In this document: one piece after another, positions 23,747 to 32,259 of the stretch | Numbering within the stretch: the first letter of the stretch is position 1 | Layout of the letters: the number at the start of each line of letters is the position of its first letter | DNA from: CAZZNQ01 sp964655775 | GTDB taxonomy: Bacteria; Planctomycetota; Brocadiia; SM23-32 | Direction of reading: 5' to 3' | DNA: 59,903 bases | NCBI GenBank assembly: GCA_964655775.1 | Contig: CAZZNQ010000015.1 | Location: 1 to 59,903 of the forward strand | The notes under the pieces: model-generated | Told to the model about the DNA's origin: nothing | Seen by the model: the letters and a program-made list of their open reading frames with translations, nothing else | The model's database searches: none | Program-made: the position numbers and the translations under genes

Positions 23747-24448
23747 TCATACCTCCAGCATGATGATCTCGCACTGGCCCTCGCGCAGGGGCGGGCTGGA
23801 CAGCTCGCATTCATCGTTGCTCACCCCCACGTCCTGGCTTGTGCTGGCCGCCCGGGAGCGGATGTAGCTCACAAGCTTGAGCGACAGCGCAATGGAGTCG
23901 GCCGCCTTCTCCTCGGGCGAGGCGCCGGTCAGCGCCCTGGTCCGGACAACTATGCTGTAACTCCTTGCTTTGGTCATCTTCACCACCTCGTCCAGCACGG
24001 CCTCGCCTTCGGGGATCAGCGCCGACCCGGTGCCGAAGAGCTCGACGAGGGGGATGCGGATGATGTGGGCGCCCTGCAGATCCCGCAGCGACGACACATC
24101 CAGGTCCTCATGGTAGTGCGTGAGATCCGACAACGGTGATTCGTCGTGCATCGGCGGTTTTTCGGCGCCCTCCGCACTCAGGCGGCTGGCCGCCAGTCGC
24201 TGCTCCTCCTGCACGAAGCTGTTCTGCCCCGGCTCCCCCTCGCCCAGGCCCAGCGTGCGACTGCCCTTCAGCAGGCCGCGTGCGAACCGCTGGTAGTCCT
24301 CTTCGTTCGGAGTCGAGAAGGTCAGCAGCAGAACGAAGAAGGTCAGCAGCAACGTGATGGAGTCGCCGTAGGTGACCATCCACAGCGGACACCCGGTGGC
24401 CTGCTCTTCGTCTTCCTCTGGTGGACCGGGTATGGCACTCATAGGCAT
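23747..24448 (-). CDS. motB: stator protein MotB with a diverged peptidoglycan-binding domain
   Basis: 233 residues. The helix PLWMVTYGDSITLLLTFFVLL has the ion-carrying Asp (YGDSIT). The plug/linker region follows, then an OmpA-like fold that starts normally (LFGTGSALIPEGEAVLDEV) but lacks the GHTD motif (VRTRAL instead) and the peptidoglycan-contact Arg (ALSLKLVSYI instead of LSxxRAxxV). It starts at an ATG overlapping the motA stop. With the next gene it forms a tandem pair of B-type stator subunits. Confidence 0.9.
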   Translation of the reverse strand: MPMSAIPGPPEEDEEQATGCPLWMVTYGDSITLLLTFFVLLLTFSTPNEEDYQRFARGLLKGSRTLGLGEGEPGQNSFVQEEQRLAASRLSAEGAEKPPMHDESPLSDLTHYHEDLDVSSLRDLQGAHIIRIPLVELFGTGSALIPEGEAVLDEVVKMTKARSYSIVVRTRALTGASPEEKAADSIALSLKLVSYIRSRAASTSQDVGVSNDECELSSPPLREGQCEIIMLEV

Positions 24449-25209
24449 CAGGCAGCCGCCTGCCTCTGGTTCGGGTCAACGAAGGACATCAAACGATCCT
24501 CCAGCACCGTCGGATTGACACCGGACTGGATGCCGGTAAGGCCCTCCACCATCATCTGGCGGACGGTGAGCTCCTCCTTGCTGCGAGTGGTCAGCTTGCC
24601 AGCCAGCGGGATGAACAGCAGGTTTGCCAGCAGCGCTCCGTAGAACGTGGTGAGAAGTGCCGTGGCCATACCGATACCTATCTTGGAGGGGTCGTCCAAC
24701 TGCCGCAGCATCTGCACGAGGCCGATCAGCGTACCGATCATGCCGAACGCCGGCGCGGCCTCGCCCATGAAGGCCAGGATGCCGGCGCCCAGTTTGTTGT
24801 GTCGCTGGATCGTGCTGAGCTCTATGATCATCACCTCGCGTATCTGGTCGCTCTCGGTGCCGTCCACCACGAGCTGCAGCCCCTTGGACAGAAAGCTGTC
24901 GTCCACGCTCCGGATCGTTTCCTCAAGGGCCAGCACACCGTCGCGGCGCGCCACTCTGGCGTATTCGGACATGTCCTGGATGACCTGCTCGGCCGGCGGT
25001 ATCGTGACCAGCAGCGTGCGCTTGACAACGCTGAATATGCGCATGACTTCCGCGAGCGGAAAATGCACGAGCGTGGCGCACACCGTGCCGCCGACGGTGA
25101 TGAGAACGGCCGGCACGTTCAGGAACGCCCCTGCGCCCCCACCGATGAAGATGGCGGCGGCGATGAGGACGAACCCCGACACAGCGCCGAGCATAGTTGC
25201 TATGTCCAT
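24448..25209 (-). CDS. motA: stator protein MotA
   Basis: 253 residues with four membrane helices, of the PomA/short MotA type: GGTVCATLVHFPL, the cytoplasmic charged loop, then APAFGMIGTLIGLVQML (helix 3 with the conserved Pro) and TALLTTFYGALLANLLFIPL (helix 4). The short cytoplasmic loop and these helices resemble sodium-type MotA/PomA as much as proton-type; ion choice cannot be read safely. GGAGG precedes the ATG. Confidence 0.95.
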   Translation of the reverse strand: MDIATMLGAVSGFVLIAAAIFIGGGAGAFLNVPAVLITVGGTVCATLVHFPLAEVMRIFSVVKRTLLVTIPPAEQVIQDMSEYARVARRDGVLALEETIRSVDDSFLSKGLQLVVDGTESDQIREVMIIELSTIQRHNKLGAGILAFMGEAAPAFGMIGTLIGLVQMLRQLDDPSKIGIGMATALLTTFYGALLANLLFIPLAGKLTTRSKEELTVRQMMVEGLTGIQSGVNPTVLEDRLMSFVDPNQRQAAA

Positions 25210-25211
25210 GC

Positions 25212-25949
25212 CTACTGGCCTCCCTCTTGTGTTTCTCTCGTAATGCGTTTGAGTTCTTCGGTGATCTCGGCGCCGATGCGCGGGTCGGTGAACGCTTCCA
25301 GCGTCTTGGCCGCCGGCCGATCCTGCATCAGGTAGATGATCTTCACCACGGTCTCCCGTTCGCTACCGGCGTACATTTCGCTCAGGATGGCGGCCCCCCG
25401 TTCGGGCGACATCTTGGCGTATATCTCCGCGGTCTTGCGCAGGTTGGACTGCTCGTCCGCGGTTATTGCGATCTGCAGCGACTTGAGCTCCTGTTCACGC
25501 CGCTGAAGCTCGTCCCTCTGGCGGGCGATGTCCTCCTTTTCTTCCCCGAACTTCACGCGCAGGTTGTCCCGCTCCAGCTTGAGTTGCCGCTGCCAGGCGT
25601 CCAGTTCGCGCTCCTTGCGCTTCACCTGCACGGTCAGGGAATCGTATTCGGACTTCTTCAGTTCCAGCTCCTGGGCAAGACGGGTGAGCCGCGCCTCCGG
25701 CCCAAACCGAAGGAAGGGAATCTCCGAGACGGCCCGCGCGGACTCCATCTCGGCGGCCAGAGCGCGGGCTGCCTCCTCCTTGGATGGAGCCTGATTCACT
25801 TTCACCAGGCCGCCGACGACGGGAATGCTGGCAAGAACCGATCCTCCGCCCGCGACGCCACCACGCATGTTCACGAACGCGATCACGGCAGCCCCGAAGA
25901 TGACGACTGCGGCCAGGACTGTGCCCGCGATGATGGCTGGAGTCTTCAC
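25212..25949 (-). CDS. MotE/FliJ-like coiled-coil membrane protein
   Basis: 245 residues. One N-terminal membrane helix (about residues 7-27), a long coiled coil (about residues 85-165; KRKERELDAWQRQLKLERDN), then a C-terminal MgtE-N-like helical domain (AEIYAKMSPERGAAILSEMY then VVKIIYLMQDRPAAKTLEAF). This layout matches MotE of rhizobia, a stator-related chaperone, and similar proteins between fliJ and fliK in other operons. It overlaps fliJ by 4 bases and precedes motA, which fits a stator role. Confidence 0.8.
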   Translation of the reverse strand: MKTPAIIAGTVLAAVVIFGAAVIAFVNMRGGVAGGGSVLASIPVVGGLVKVNQAPSKEEAARALAAEMESARAVSEIPFLRFGPEARLTRLAQELELKKSEYDSLTVQVKRKERELDAWQRQLKLERDNLRVKFGEEKEDIARQRDELQRREQELKSLQIAITADEQSNLRKTAEIYAKMSPERGAAILSEMYAGSERETVVKIIYLMQDRPAAKTLEAFTDPRIGAEITEELKRITRETQEGGQ

Positions 25950-26401
25950 GATGCCTCCTCAATCTGCGCGTATTTACGCAGCGAATGCAGGTCCAGGATC
26001 CGCTCCTGCGATCTCTCCTGGTCCATCAGGAAGTCCTGCTCCATTCGGTCCCTGTAGTTCTCCAGTGCCTTGCGAACGAGCATCATCTGCTCGAGTTGAT
26101 GCCGCACGTCCTCGCGACCTGCGCGCAGTTCATCAAGTTGCTGGCGGCATCTCTTCAGGTTGTTGCGCACGTAGTAGAGGTATTGCGTGGCCCGCGCTCC
26201 CTCGGCCAGGTCGCCGGACACGCGCGTGTTCAGTATCTGGTGGAGCGTCTCCCGCCGTTCCTGCAGCCAGCGGTCGACGCGCTCCTGCTGCTCCGCAATC
26301 GCCCGGTCGACCTTGGCGATCTCCATCTCCAGGGCCTGCTGCTGCCGCTCTCGCACGTCCAGGATGCGCTGGTGCTTGAATTCGAAACTTCCGCCGCTCA
26401 C
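25946..26401 (-). CDS. fliJ: export chaperone-escort FliJ
   Basis: 151 residues, all helical, with the FliJ opening FEFKHQRILDVRERQQQALE and two long antiparallel coiled-coil arms. The GTG start follows GAGGAG. FliJ links the FliI ATPase to FlhA and recycles chaperones. It sits between fliI and the MotE-like gene. Confidence 0.85.
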   Translation of the reverse strand: MSGGSFEFKHQRILDVRERQQQALEMEIAKVDRAIAEQQERVDRWLQERRETLHQILNTRVSGDLAEGARATQYLYYVRNNLKRCRQQLDELRAGREDVRHQLEQMMLVRKALENYRDRMEQDFLMDQERSQERILDLHSLRKYAQIEEAS

Positions 26402-26435
26402 CCTTTTCTCCTCGGTCCGTTCGCGTGATCACAAT

Positions 26436-27764
26436 TCAGTGCGGCCACTTGCCCACGATCTCCCGGAGCCTGTTCATCGCACCCTCCACGGATTCCTTCT
26501 CGCCCATACGCCGGCGAAGGAAGGCGTCCACCGAGGGCATCAGTTCTATGGCCAGGTCTATCGGCGGGCTGGTTCCCTTAACGTACGCTCCGATCTTGAT
26601 GAGTTCCTCGGCGTCCTGGTAGGTGCTCATGATGGTCTTGAGCGTGCGCACCATCTCCAGGTGCTCCTCGTCGATCACGTCCCGCATCACACGGCTTACG
26701 CTCGCCAGCACGTCTATCGCGGGATAGTGCCCGCGGTCCGCCAGCTTGCGGGCAAGGACGATGTGGCCGTCCAGGGTGGCCCTCACCGTATCGGCCACCG
26801 GCTCCGTAAAGTCGTCCCGCTCCACCAGCACCGTGTAGATGCCGGTCACACTGCCCTTTTCGCTGTTGCCCAACCTCTCTGTGAGCGACGGAACCAGCGA
26901 GAAGGTCGACGGCGGGTAGCCGCGCATGGTGGGCGGCTCCCCGGCCGCCAGGCCGATCTCCCTCTGGGCGTTGGCCACCCGCGTGAGTGAGTCCATCATG
27001 TACAGCACGTCCATTCCCTGATCGCGAAGGTACTCGGCGATAGTGGTGGACGTGAACGCCGCTTTCACCTTGAGCATCGGCGAAACGTCCGCCGTTGCCA
27101 CCACGACGACGGAGCGCCGCAGGCCTTCTGTTCCCAGGTTGTCCGTTATGAACTTACCGACTTCGCGCCCGCGTTCGCCGATCAGGCCGATGACGCTGAC
27201 GTCCGCTTCGGTGGACCGTGCGATCTCGCCCAGCAATGTGCTCTTGCCTACCCCGCTGCCGCTGAAGATGCCCACTCTCTGGCCCTTGCCGAGCGTGAGC
27301 AGCACATCGATGGCCCTTATACCCGTCAGCAGGGGCTTGTCGATCTTGGCGCGGGTCAGCGGATGGGGCGCGGGACTGTCGATGGGTGCGCTGTCGGTGC
27401 TGGAGAGCGGACCGCTTTCGTCGATCGGCCTGCCCAGCCCGTCCAGTATGCGGCCCAGGAGCTGCGGGCCGAGCCCGACTTCCAGCGGGGCGCAGCAGGC
27501 CAGCACCTTGTCGCCCGGCTGCACGCCGTTGATCTTCTCCAGGGGCATCAGGATGGTGGTGTTCTCCCGGAAGCCGACCACCTCGGCCTTCATCCGTTTC
27601 AGCGAGGAGCCGTTGTGCGTGAGAATGTCACAAAGCTGCCCTACACCCACGGCGGGACCGCGTGACTCGATCACCGCGCCGGCCACGCGCTTGATCTCGC
27701 CCTCGTAGGCCATGCAGTCAATTTCGGCGATCTTGGATGTGTAGTACTCGAGGTCAAAGGCCAT
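26436..27764 (-). CDS. fliI: flagellar export ATPase FliI
   Basis: 442 residues. Walker A GIFSGSGVGKSTLLG, catalytic Glu in GLIGERGREV, Walker B VLYMMDSLTRVANAQREI, and the family block GEPPTMRGYPPSTFSLVPSL. The C-terminal domain is complete. FliI hexamers power chaperone release. It overlaps fliH by 11 bases. Confidence 0.98.
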   Translation of the reverse strand: MAFDLEYYTSKIAEIDCMAYEGEIKRVAGAVIESRGPAVGVGQLCDILTHNGSSLKRMKAEVVGFRENTTILMPLEKINGVQPGDKVLACCAPLEVGLGPQLLGRILDGLGRPIDESGPLSSTDSAPIDSPAPHPLTRAKIDKPLLTGIRAIDVLLTLGKGQRVGIFSGSGVGKSTLLGEIARSTEADVSVIGLIGERGREVGKFITDNLGTEGLRRSVVVVATADVSPMLKVKAAFTSTTIAEYLRDQGMDVLYMMDSLTRVANAQREIGLAAGEPPTMRGYPPSTFSLVPSLTERLGNSEKGSVTGIYTVLVERDDFTEPVADTVRATLDGHIVLARKLADRGHYPAIDVLASVSRVMRDVIDEEHLEMVRTLKTIMSTYQDAEELIKIGAYVKGTSPPIDLAIELMPSVDAFLRRRMGEKESVEGAMNRLREIVGKWPH

Positions 27765-28413
27765 TCAGATCTCCGCCGTGTTTCAGCAAACGTTCTTCGA
27801 TTCGTTTCAGCCGGCCGGGCACTTCGGAGAAGATCTTGCCCGAGTCCGTCTCGATGCAGCAGGAGGCGAGCGGGATCGACTCATCCGGCACGGTGTTGAT
27901 GCGGGTGTTTCCGAACGTGCGGGCCAGCCTGTCCACCGCCGCCCGGGCCATCTCGTGGTCCCGCGGGTTCACGCGTATGACCACGGAGCCGCGGTCCTTA
28001 ACCGCCTGCAGAGCGGACCTGACCACCTCGCTGATCTTGTAGCGTCCGTTTTCTATCTCGTGCTGCAGGACCTTCTCCGTAATGCTCAGGCTGAACGAGA
28101 CGATCTCCTCTTCGTTCGCCTCCAGCATCTGGGTCTTCTCGCGGTTTATGCTGCGCATGAGCGAAGCCAGCTTTGCCAGCTTCTCGTCGAGTTCCCGGGT
28201 CTTCCGCTCGACGGCCTCTCTCTCGCGCGCCAGTGCGCTTTCCATCTCCTGGATCTGCTTCAGCCGCTGGTCCATCTCGCGCGATCTCTCCGCCTGGCGC
28301 CGGCGCTGGTCCTCAACCGCGCGGGCGTCGGCCTCGGAGGGAACGGGTTCCCCGGCGGACCGCACGGCCGCAAGTCGCCTTTTGAACCGGAGAATGCTCC
28401 CGTCACTCGACAT
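27754..28413 (-). CDS. fliH: FliI regulator FliH
   Basis: 219 residues from the ATG at 28413, which follows GGAG by eight bases and lies inside the end of fliG; a TTG at 28437 is less likely. A charged coiled coil (about residues 30-110) precedes the FliH/V-ATPase E-like domain with EEIVSFSLSITEKVLQHEI and VVIRVNPRDHEM. FliH holds FliI at the C-ring through FliN. Confidence 0.9.
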   Translation of the reverse strand: MSSDGSILRFKRRLAAVRSAGEPVPSEADARAVEDQRRRQAERSREMDQRLKQIQEMESALAREREAVERKTRELDEKLAKLASLMRSINREKTQMLEANEEEIVSFSLSITEKVLQHEIENGRYKISEVVRSALQAVKDRGSVVIRVNPRDHEMARAAVDRLARTFGNTRINTVPDESIPLASCCIETDSGKIFSEVPGRLKRIEERLLKHGGDLNGL

Positions 28414-29443
28414 ACTGCTCGTCTCCGATCTCGACAATAAGGTTGCCCTCGCGGTAGAGGCGCCGGGCCACCTTCATGATCTCCTCGCGGGCCTCCTCGA
28501 CCTGCGAGATCGGCACCCGGCCGGCCATCTCCTTTTCCTCCTCCACACGCTCGCGCACGCGCTCGGACATGTTCGTCGTGAACGTCTCCAACATCTCCTC
28601 CGACGCGCCCTTCATCGCCAGCGCGACGTGCGTGACCTCCACCGTGCGCAGAAGCTCCTGCATCGAGCGCGGCGCAACCTTGACCAGGTCCTCGAAGGCG
28701 AACATCATGCGCTCGACCATGGCCGCCATCTCCGGGTCACGCTCGCCGATCTGGGAGAGAACGCGATCCTGCGCTTCGCGGTCCAGACGGCCTATCATCT
28801 TCGCCAGCTCCTGGGCGCGCTTCTCCTCGGACGCCACCTCGGCGCCGGACGTGAGCTCCTCGAGCTTGTCGCGGAAGCCTTCCAGGACCACCTCGACAAT
28901 TGGGCTCGGCACCGTCTCGCCGGTGATGATGCGCTCCACGATCCTCTCGCGGAGTTCCTCCTCCAGAAGGTTGAGCACACTGCCCGACTTCTGGCCGGTC
29001 AGGTTCGCCAGCAGCACGGCCGTGCACCGAGCGCTTTCCCGTTCGAGCGCCGAGACGATCTGTTCTTCGGGGAGGGACTCGATGTAGGCGGCGGCGGTTG
29101 TCTCGATCGGGTCGGCCGGCTCCTCCGGGAGCTCCGGCTCGGCGTAGAGCTCCTTGACTTTGTCCTCGCCCTTGGCCTTAGCCAGGACCCGGCGGAAGTG
29201 CTCGTCCGCATCGCCGAGGAACACGCCTCCCTGCCGGTGACGCACGAAGAACCGCCGCAGGGTCTGCCGCTTCTCGTCGTCGGAGATCCGCCGTACGTCC
29301 AGACTCTCCGCCGCCTGCCGGAGCTTGGAAAGAGACGCCTCGCTCATGTGCTTCAGGACGTTGGCGGCCTGCTCCTCGTCCAGCGACATCACCAACATCG
29401 CCGCCCGCTGCGCGCCCGTCAGTTCCGTGGTCGCCGTCGCCAC
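28403..29443 (-). CDS. fliG: motor switch protein FliG
   Basis: 346 residues with three armadillo-like domains: TGAQRAAMLVMSLDEEQAAN (N), the middle domain with TGQKSGSVLNLLEEELRERI, and the C-terminal torque helix region (VDLxF region here AFEDLVKVAPRSMQELLRTV). The GTG start directly abuts the fliF stop. Charged residues for MotA contact are present in the C domain. FliG joins the MS ring to the C ring. Confidence 0.96.
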   Translation of the reverse strand: MATATTELTGAQRAAMLVMSLDEEQAANVLKHMSEASLSKLRQAAESLDVRRISDDEKRQTLRRFFVRHRQGGVFLGDADEHFRRVLAKAKGEDKVKELYAEPELPEEPADPIETTAAAYIESLPEEQIVSALERESARCTAVLLANLTGQKSGSVLNLLEEELRERIVERIITGETVPSPIVEVVLEGFRDKLEELTSGAEVASEEKRAQELAKMIGRLDREAQDRVLSQIGERDPEMAAMVERMMFAFEDLVKVAPRSMQELLRTVEVTHVALAMKGASEEMLETFTTNMSERVRERVEEEKEMAGRVPISQVEEAREEIMKVARRLYREGNLIVEIGDEQYVE

Positions 29444-31009
29444 CTAGTTCTCTCCTTCCACCCAGCCCTCCAGGAGCCGACCGGCACTGGCCGGATCGCC
29501 CTGGACAAGCTTCTCGATCTCGCGTCGGATGACTTCGTCGTGGCTCGCCTGAAGCGGCTGCCGCTGGTCGCCCTCGGCGGCCATGATCTCGGGGATTATC
29601 ACGTGCCTGGGCACCTCCGTCTGCATCTTCCGCAGGATGCTCCTGGCGACGAGCAAGAGCACTAGGCCCAGCATGGCTATGGCCAGATAGCGGCTCGCCC
29701 CTACCAGCCAGGAGTCCTTCCACGTGGACCCTACCTGCCCCGCGAGCAGGGGAGACGCCTGGAACCTGGCGTCGACGATCTGGAGCGAATCGCCCCGGCC
29801 CGCGTCGAATCCGACGGCTTCCTTGATCAACAGGTCGATCTGCTCCATCGACGGCGCGCCGTCCCCGCCCTCGGCGGCCGCCTGCTCCCCTTCCGCGGGC
29901 GGAGCCGGCGGGCTCAGGTCCACAAAGGCGGCGACCGTGAGCCTGTTGAGCGTAGCGCCGCGGTTGACCTTCTCTGTAACCATCTCGGTGACCATATATT
30001 GCGTGTCGACCGTCTCGCTCTTGCTCTGGTTCGAGGGCGGAGCGGATGCCTGCGCGTTCTCGTTGCCGTCGCCCGATCCGCCGGCAGCGCCGCCCAGGCG
30101 AGTGTTGCGAGCGCCGCTCTGCGAAGATTCGATGCGCTCGCTGACCAGGACGCGCTTGTCCGGATCGTATTCGCGACGGGTCTCCCGACTGTCCTCGAAC
30201 GACAGGTCGGCCGTGACGCGCACGCGGCAGCGGTCCGGTCCGAGCACCGTTGACAGCATCGACTCCGCCTTGCTGCTCAGGTAGGCTTCAAGACTCTTCC
30301 GGTATGCGAACTGATCGTCGGCGGCCACGCCGGAATCGCTTTCTCCGCCTCCGGCCAGCACGTTGCCGCGTCCGTCCAGAACGCTGACGTTCTCCGGCGC
30401 CAGCCCCGGCACCGCGGAGGCGACGAGGTTGGCAATCGCGATGCCTTCGTTGCGCCCGATGACGTGGCCGCCCCGCGCAGTCACCATCACCGAGGCCCGG
30501 GTAGTCTGGCTGTCCTGCTTGAAAACCGACCGCTCCGGGATCACCAGGTGCACCCGCGCGCTGGACACGGAGTCGAGGGACGCGATGGTGGACGCCAGTT
30601 CGTTCTGCAACGCGTTCACGTAGGTCACGCGCTCGGCGAAGGGCGTCATACCGATCTTGGGCGTCTGGAAGGCCTCGAACCCGCCGTGAGAAGTGGAGGG
30701 CACACCCGTCTCGGCGGCCGCCATCCGGGCCGCGTCGGCCTTGGCGGCGGGCACGAGGATCGCGGTGCCGCCGTCCGCCATCCGGCTCGGTATGCCGGCG
30801 TCGCGCAACGAGCCGGCAAGCTCCGCGCATTCCTTGACGCTGAGCCCAGCGTACAGGACCTCGTAGTGGGGTGCTCGCGCCCACAACGCAACGGCGACCA
30901 TGGCTCCCACGCACACCAGGCACAGCAACACGAGTATCAGCCGGTGGCCGACGGAAAGCCTCGACCACGCGCCGCCGAACTGCCGCCCTATAGCCTGGAA
31001 AAGACCCAT
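29444..31009 (-). CDS. fliF: MS-ring protein FliF
   Basis: 521 residues, typical length. N-terminal helix (about residues 23-44), ring-building motifs (YEVLYAGLSVKECAELAGSL and VHLVIPERSVFKQDSQTTRA), a long periplasmic part, a second helix (SRYLAIAMLGLVLLLVARSI, about residues 433-452), and a cytoplasmic tail for FliG. A Gly/Ala-rich loop near residues 300-330 is the usual variable part. Confidence 0.96.
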   Translation of the reverse strand: MGLFQAIGRQFGGAWSRLSVGHRLILVLLCLVCVGAMVAVALWARAPHYEVLYAGLSVKECAELAGSLRDAGIPSRMADGGTAILVPAAKADAARMAAAETGVPSTSHGGFEAFQTPKIGMTPFAERVTYVNALQNELASTIASLDSVSSARVHLVIPERSVFKQDSQTTRASVMVTARGGHVIGRNEGIAIANLVASAVPGLAPENVSVLDGRGNVLAGGGESDSGVAADDQFAYRKSLEAYLSSKAESMLSTVLGPDRCRVRVTADLSFEDSRETRREYDPDKRVLVSERIESSQSGARNTRLGGAAGGSGDGNENAQASAPPSNQSKSETVDTQYMVTEMVTEKVNRGATLNRLTVAAFVDLSPPAPPAEGEQAAAEGGDGAPSMEQIDLLIKEAVGFDAGRGDSLQIVDARFQASPLLAGQVGSTWKDSWLVGASRYLAIAMLGLVLLLVARSILRKMQTEVPRHVIIPEIMAAEGDQRQPLQASHDEVIRREIEKLVQGDPASAGRLLEGWVEGEN

Positions 31010-31012
31010 CGC

Positions 31013-31318
31013 TTACACCTGCATCTTCATGATCTCGTTGTACGCATCGACCAGTCGATTGCGAATCTGCATCATGAGCCGGAAACTCAGGTCGGCCTCG
31101 CTCAGCGCCACGACGACCTCGTGGACGTTGTCTAGCTGGCCGGTAGCCAGATCGCGCACCGCGGCGTCGGCCTTCCCCTGCAGGTCATTGACCTGCTCAA
31201 GGTAGCCCTTGACCATGTCGCCGAAATCGCCGCCCTTGCCCGACACGCTTGACGCGCCGGCGGCCTGCTCCCGCAACGGTCCAACACTGCCGGCTCCTAT
31301 TCCCTCGATTCCGTTCAT
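31013..31318 (-). CDS. fliE: MS-ring/rod junction protein FliE
   Basis: 101 residues. The C-terminal block VVALSEADLSFRLMMQIRNR then LVDAYNEIMKMQV is diagnostic. The start overlaps the flgC stop (ATGA). FliE connects FliF to the rod. Confidence 0.94.
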   Translation of the reverse strand: MNGIEGIGAGSVGPLREQAAGASSVSGKGGDFGDMVKGYLEQVNDLQGKADAAVRDLATGQLDNVHEVVVALSEADLSFRLMMQIRNRLVDAYNEIMKMQV

Positions 31319-31719
31319 CGCAGCAGCTTTATCGCCTCCTCGCAGATCACCTTGAACCTGCGCATGCAGGCCAGGTTGGCCTCATAGGCCCGTGTCGCCG
31401 TGAGCATGTCCATCATTTCCATAGGCACCTGCACGTCCGGCATGGCCACGTAGCCTTCGCCGTTGGCGTCCGGGTGGGACGGGTTATAGACCAGCCGGGG
31501 CGTGCCACCCGCCGTGATGATCTCGTCCACCGACACCCCGTTCATCTCGTCCAGCATCGTGCTGAAGACCACGTTCTGACGCATGTAAGGGCCGCCGTCG
31601 GGAGTCGTGGTCGTCTCGGCGTTGGCGATGTTGTTCGCAACGACCTGCATGCGAACCCACTCGGCGTTCAATCCGCTTGCCGAGACCTCCATGGCCTTGA
31701 ACATACCGTCCTGACCCAT
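31315..31719 (-). CDS. flgC: proximal rod protein FlgC
   Basis: 134 residues. MFKAMEVSASGLNAEWVRM, the signature NNIANAETTTTPDGGPYMRQ and the C-terminal MMDMLTATRAYEANLACMR match FlgC. GAGGAGG lies five bases before the ATG at 31719; a second ATG five codons on is possible. Confidence 0.95.
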   Translation of the reverse strand: MGQDGMFKAMEVSASGLNAEWVRMQVVANNIANAETTTTPDGGPYMRQNVVFSTMLDEMNGVSVDEIITAGGTPRLVYNPSHPDANGEGYVAMPDVQVPMEMMDMLTATRAYEANLACMRRFKVICEEAIKLLR

Positions 31720-31736
31720 CGCCGCCTCCTCGTCTG

Positions 31737-32087
31737 CTATCTGCCGTCGATGGCGTACCGCATCTTCCGGATGCGGCCGCCCAGCACGGCCAGGTACATC
31801 TGCATCTTCAGCGCGTTCTTGTTCAGTTCCACGATTTCCCTTGCCAGCGACACGTCGTTACCGCCGGGCCCCGACGCGGAAAACCCCGGCGCGTGCATCC
31901 TGGTATCGATCCGGAGCCCGGGCCTGAGGTCGCCCTTCTCGTCCAGGGCGTTCTCCAGTTCCTTGGTGAACTCCAGTCGCTGGGTCCGGTAGCCGGGAGT
32001 GTTCAGGTTCGCCAGGTTGTTGGCTATGACGGTGTGGTTGCGTGTTCCGACTCCGAGCAACTGCACCAGGCCGTCGCTGTTGAGCAT
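31737..32087 (-). CDS. flgB: proximal rod protein FlgB
   Basis: 116 residues from the ATG at 32087, which has GAGGAAG upstream. The frame is open further upstream but that part covers the promoter. Motifs: LLGVGTRNHTVIANNLANLN, TPGYRTQRLEF and LNKNALKMQMYLAVLGGRI. First gene of the large basal-body block. Confidence 0.94.
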   Translation of the reverse strand: MLNSDGLVQLLGVGTRNHTVIANNLANLNTPGYRTQRLEFTKELENALDEKGDLRPGLRIDTRMHAPGFSASGPGGNDVSLAREIVELNKNALKMQMYLAVLGGRIRKMRYAIDGR

Positions 32088-32138
32088 GCCCACTTTGGCT
32101 TCCTCGCGAGGGAAAGGCGAACATCCGCCAGCAAGGTG

Positions 32139-32154
32139 CGCAAACCGGATGCCA
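32139..32154 (-). promoter_or_regulatory. sigma-54 promoter for flgB-...-fliN
   Basis: Minus strand TGGCAT-N5-TTGCG. The -12 GC is 53 bases before the flgB ATG. It sets the flgB start, since the upstream open frame would run through it. Confidence 0.85.
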
Positions 32155-32208
32155 AAGGCCGCAAGCCCAACGGCAGGGATGGGCGCAAGGGCGCGCACAC
32201 TGCGAGGA

Positions 32209-32225
32209 TGGGCCGTGAAGGCCCA
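32209..32225. repeat. inverted repeat upstream of the flgB promoter
   Basis: TGGGCC-N5-GGCCCA, 55 bases upstream of the -24 element, the same distance as the palindrome before the fliK promoter. Possible activator site for an NtrC-type regulator. Confidence 0.45.
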
Positions 32226-32259
32226 CGGGCGGGCAAAAGGGGGGAAGAAAATGCCCGGG

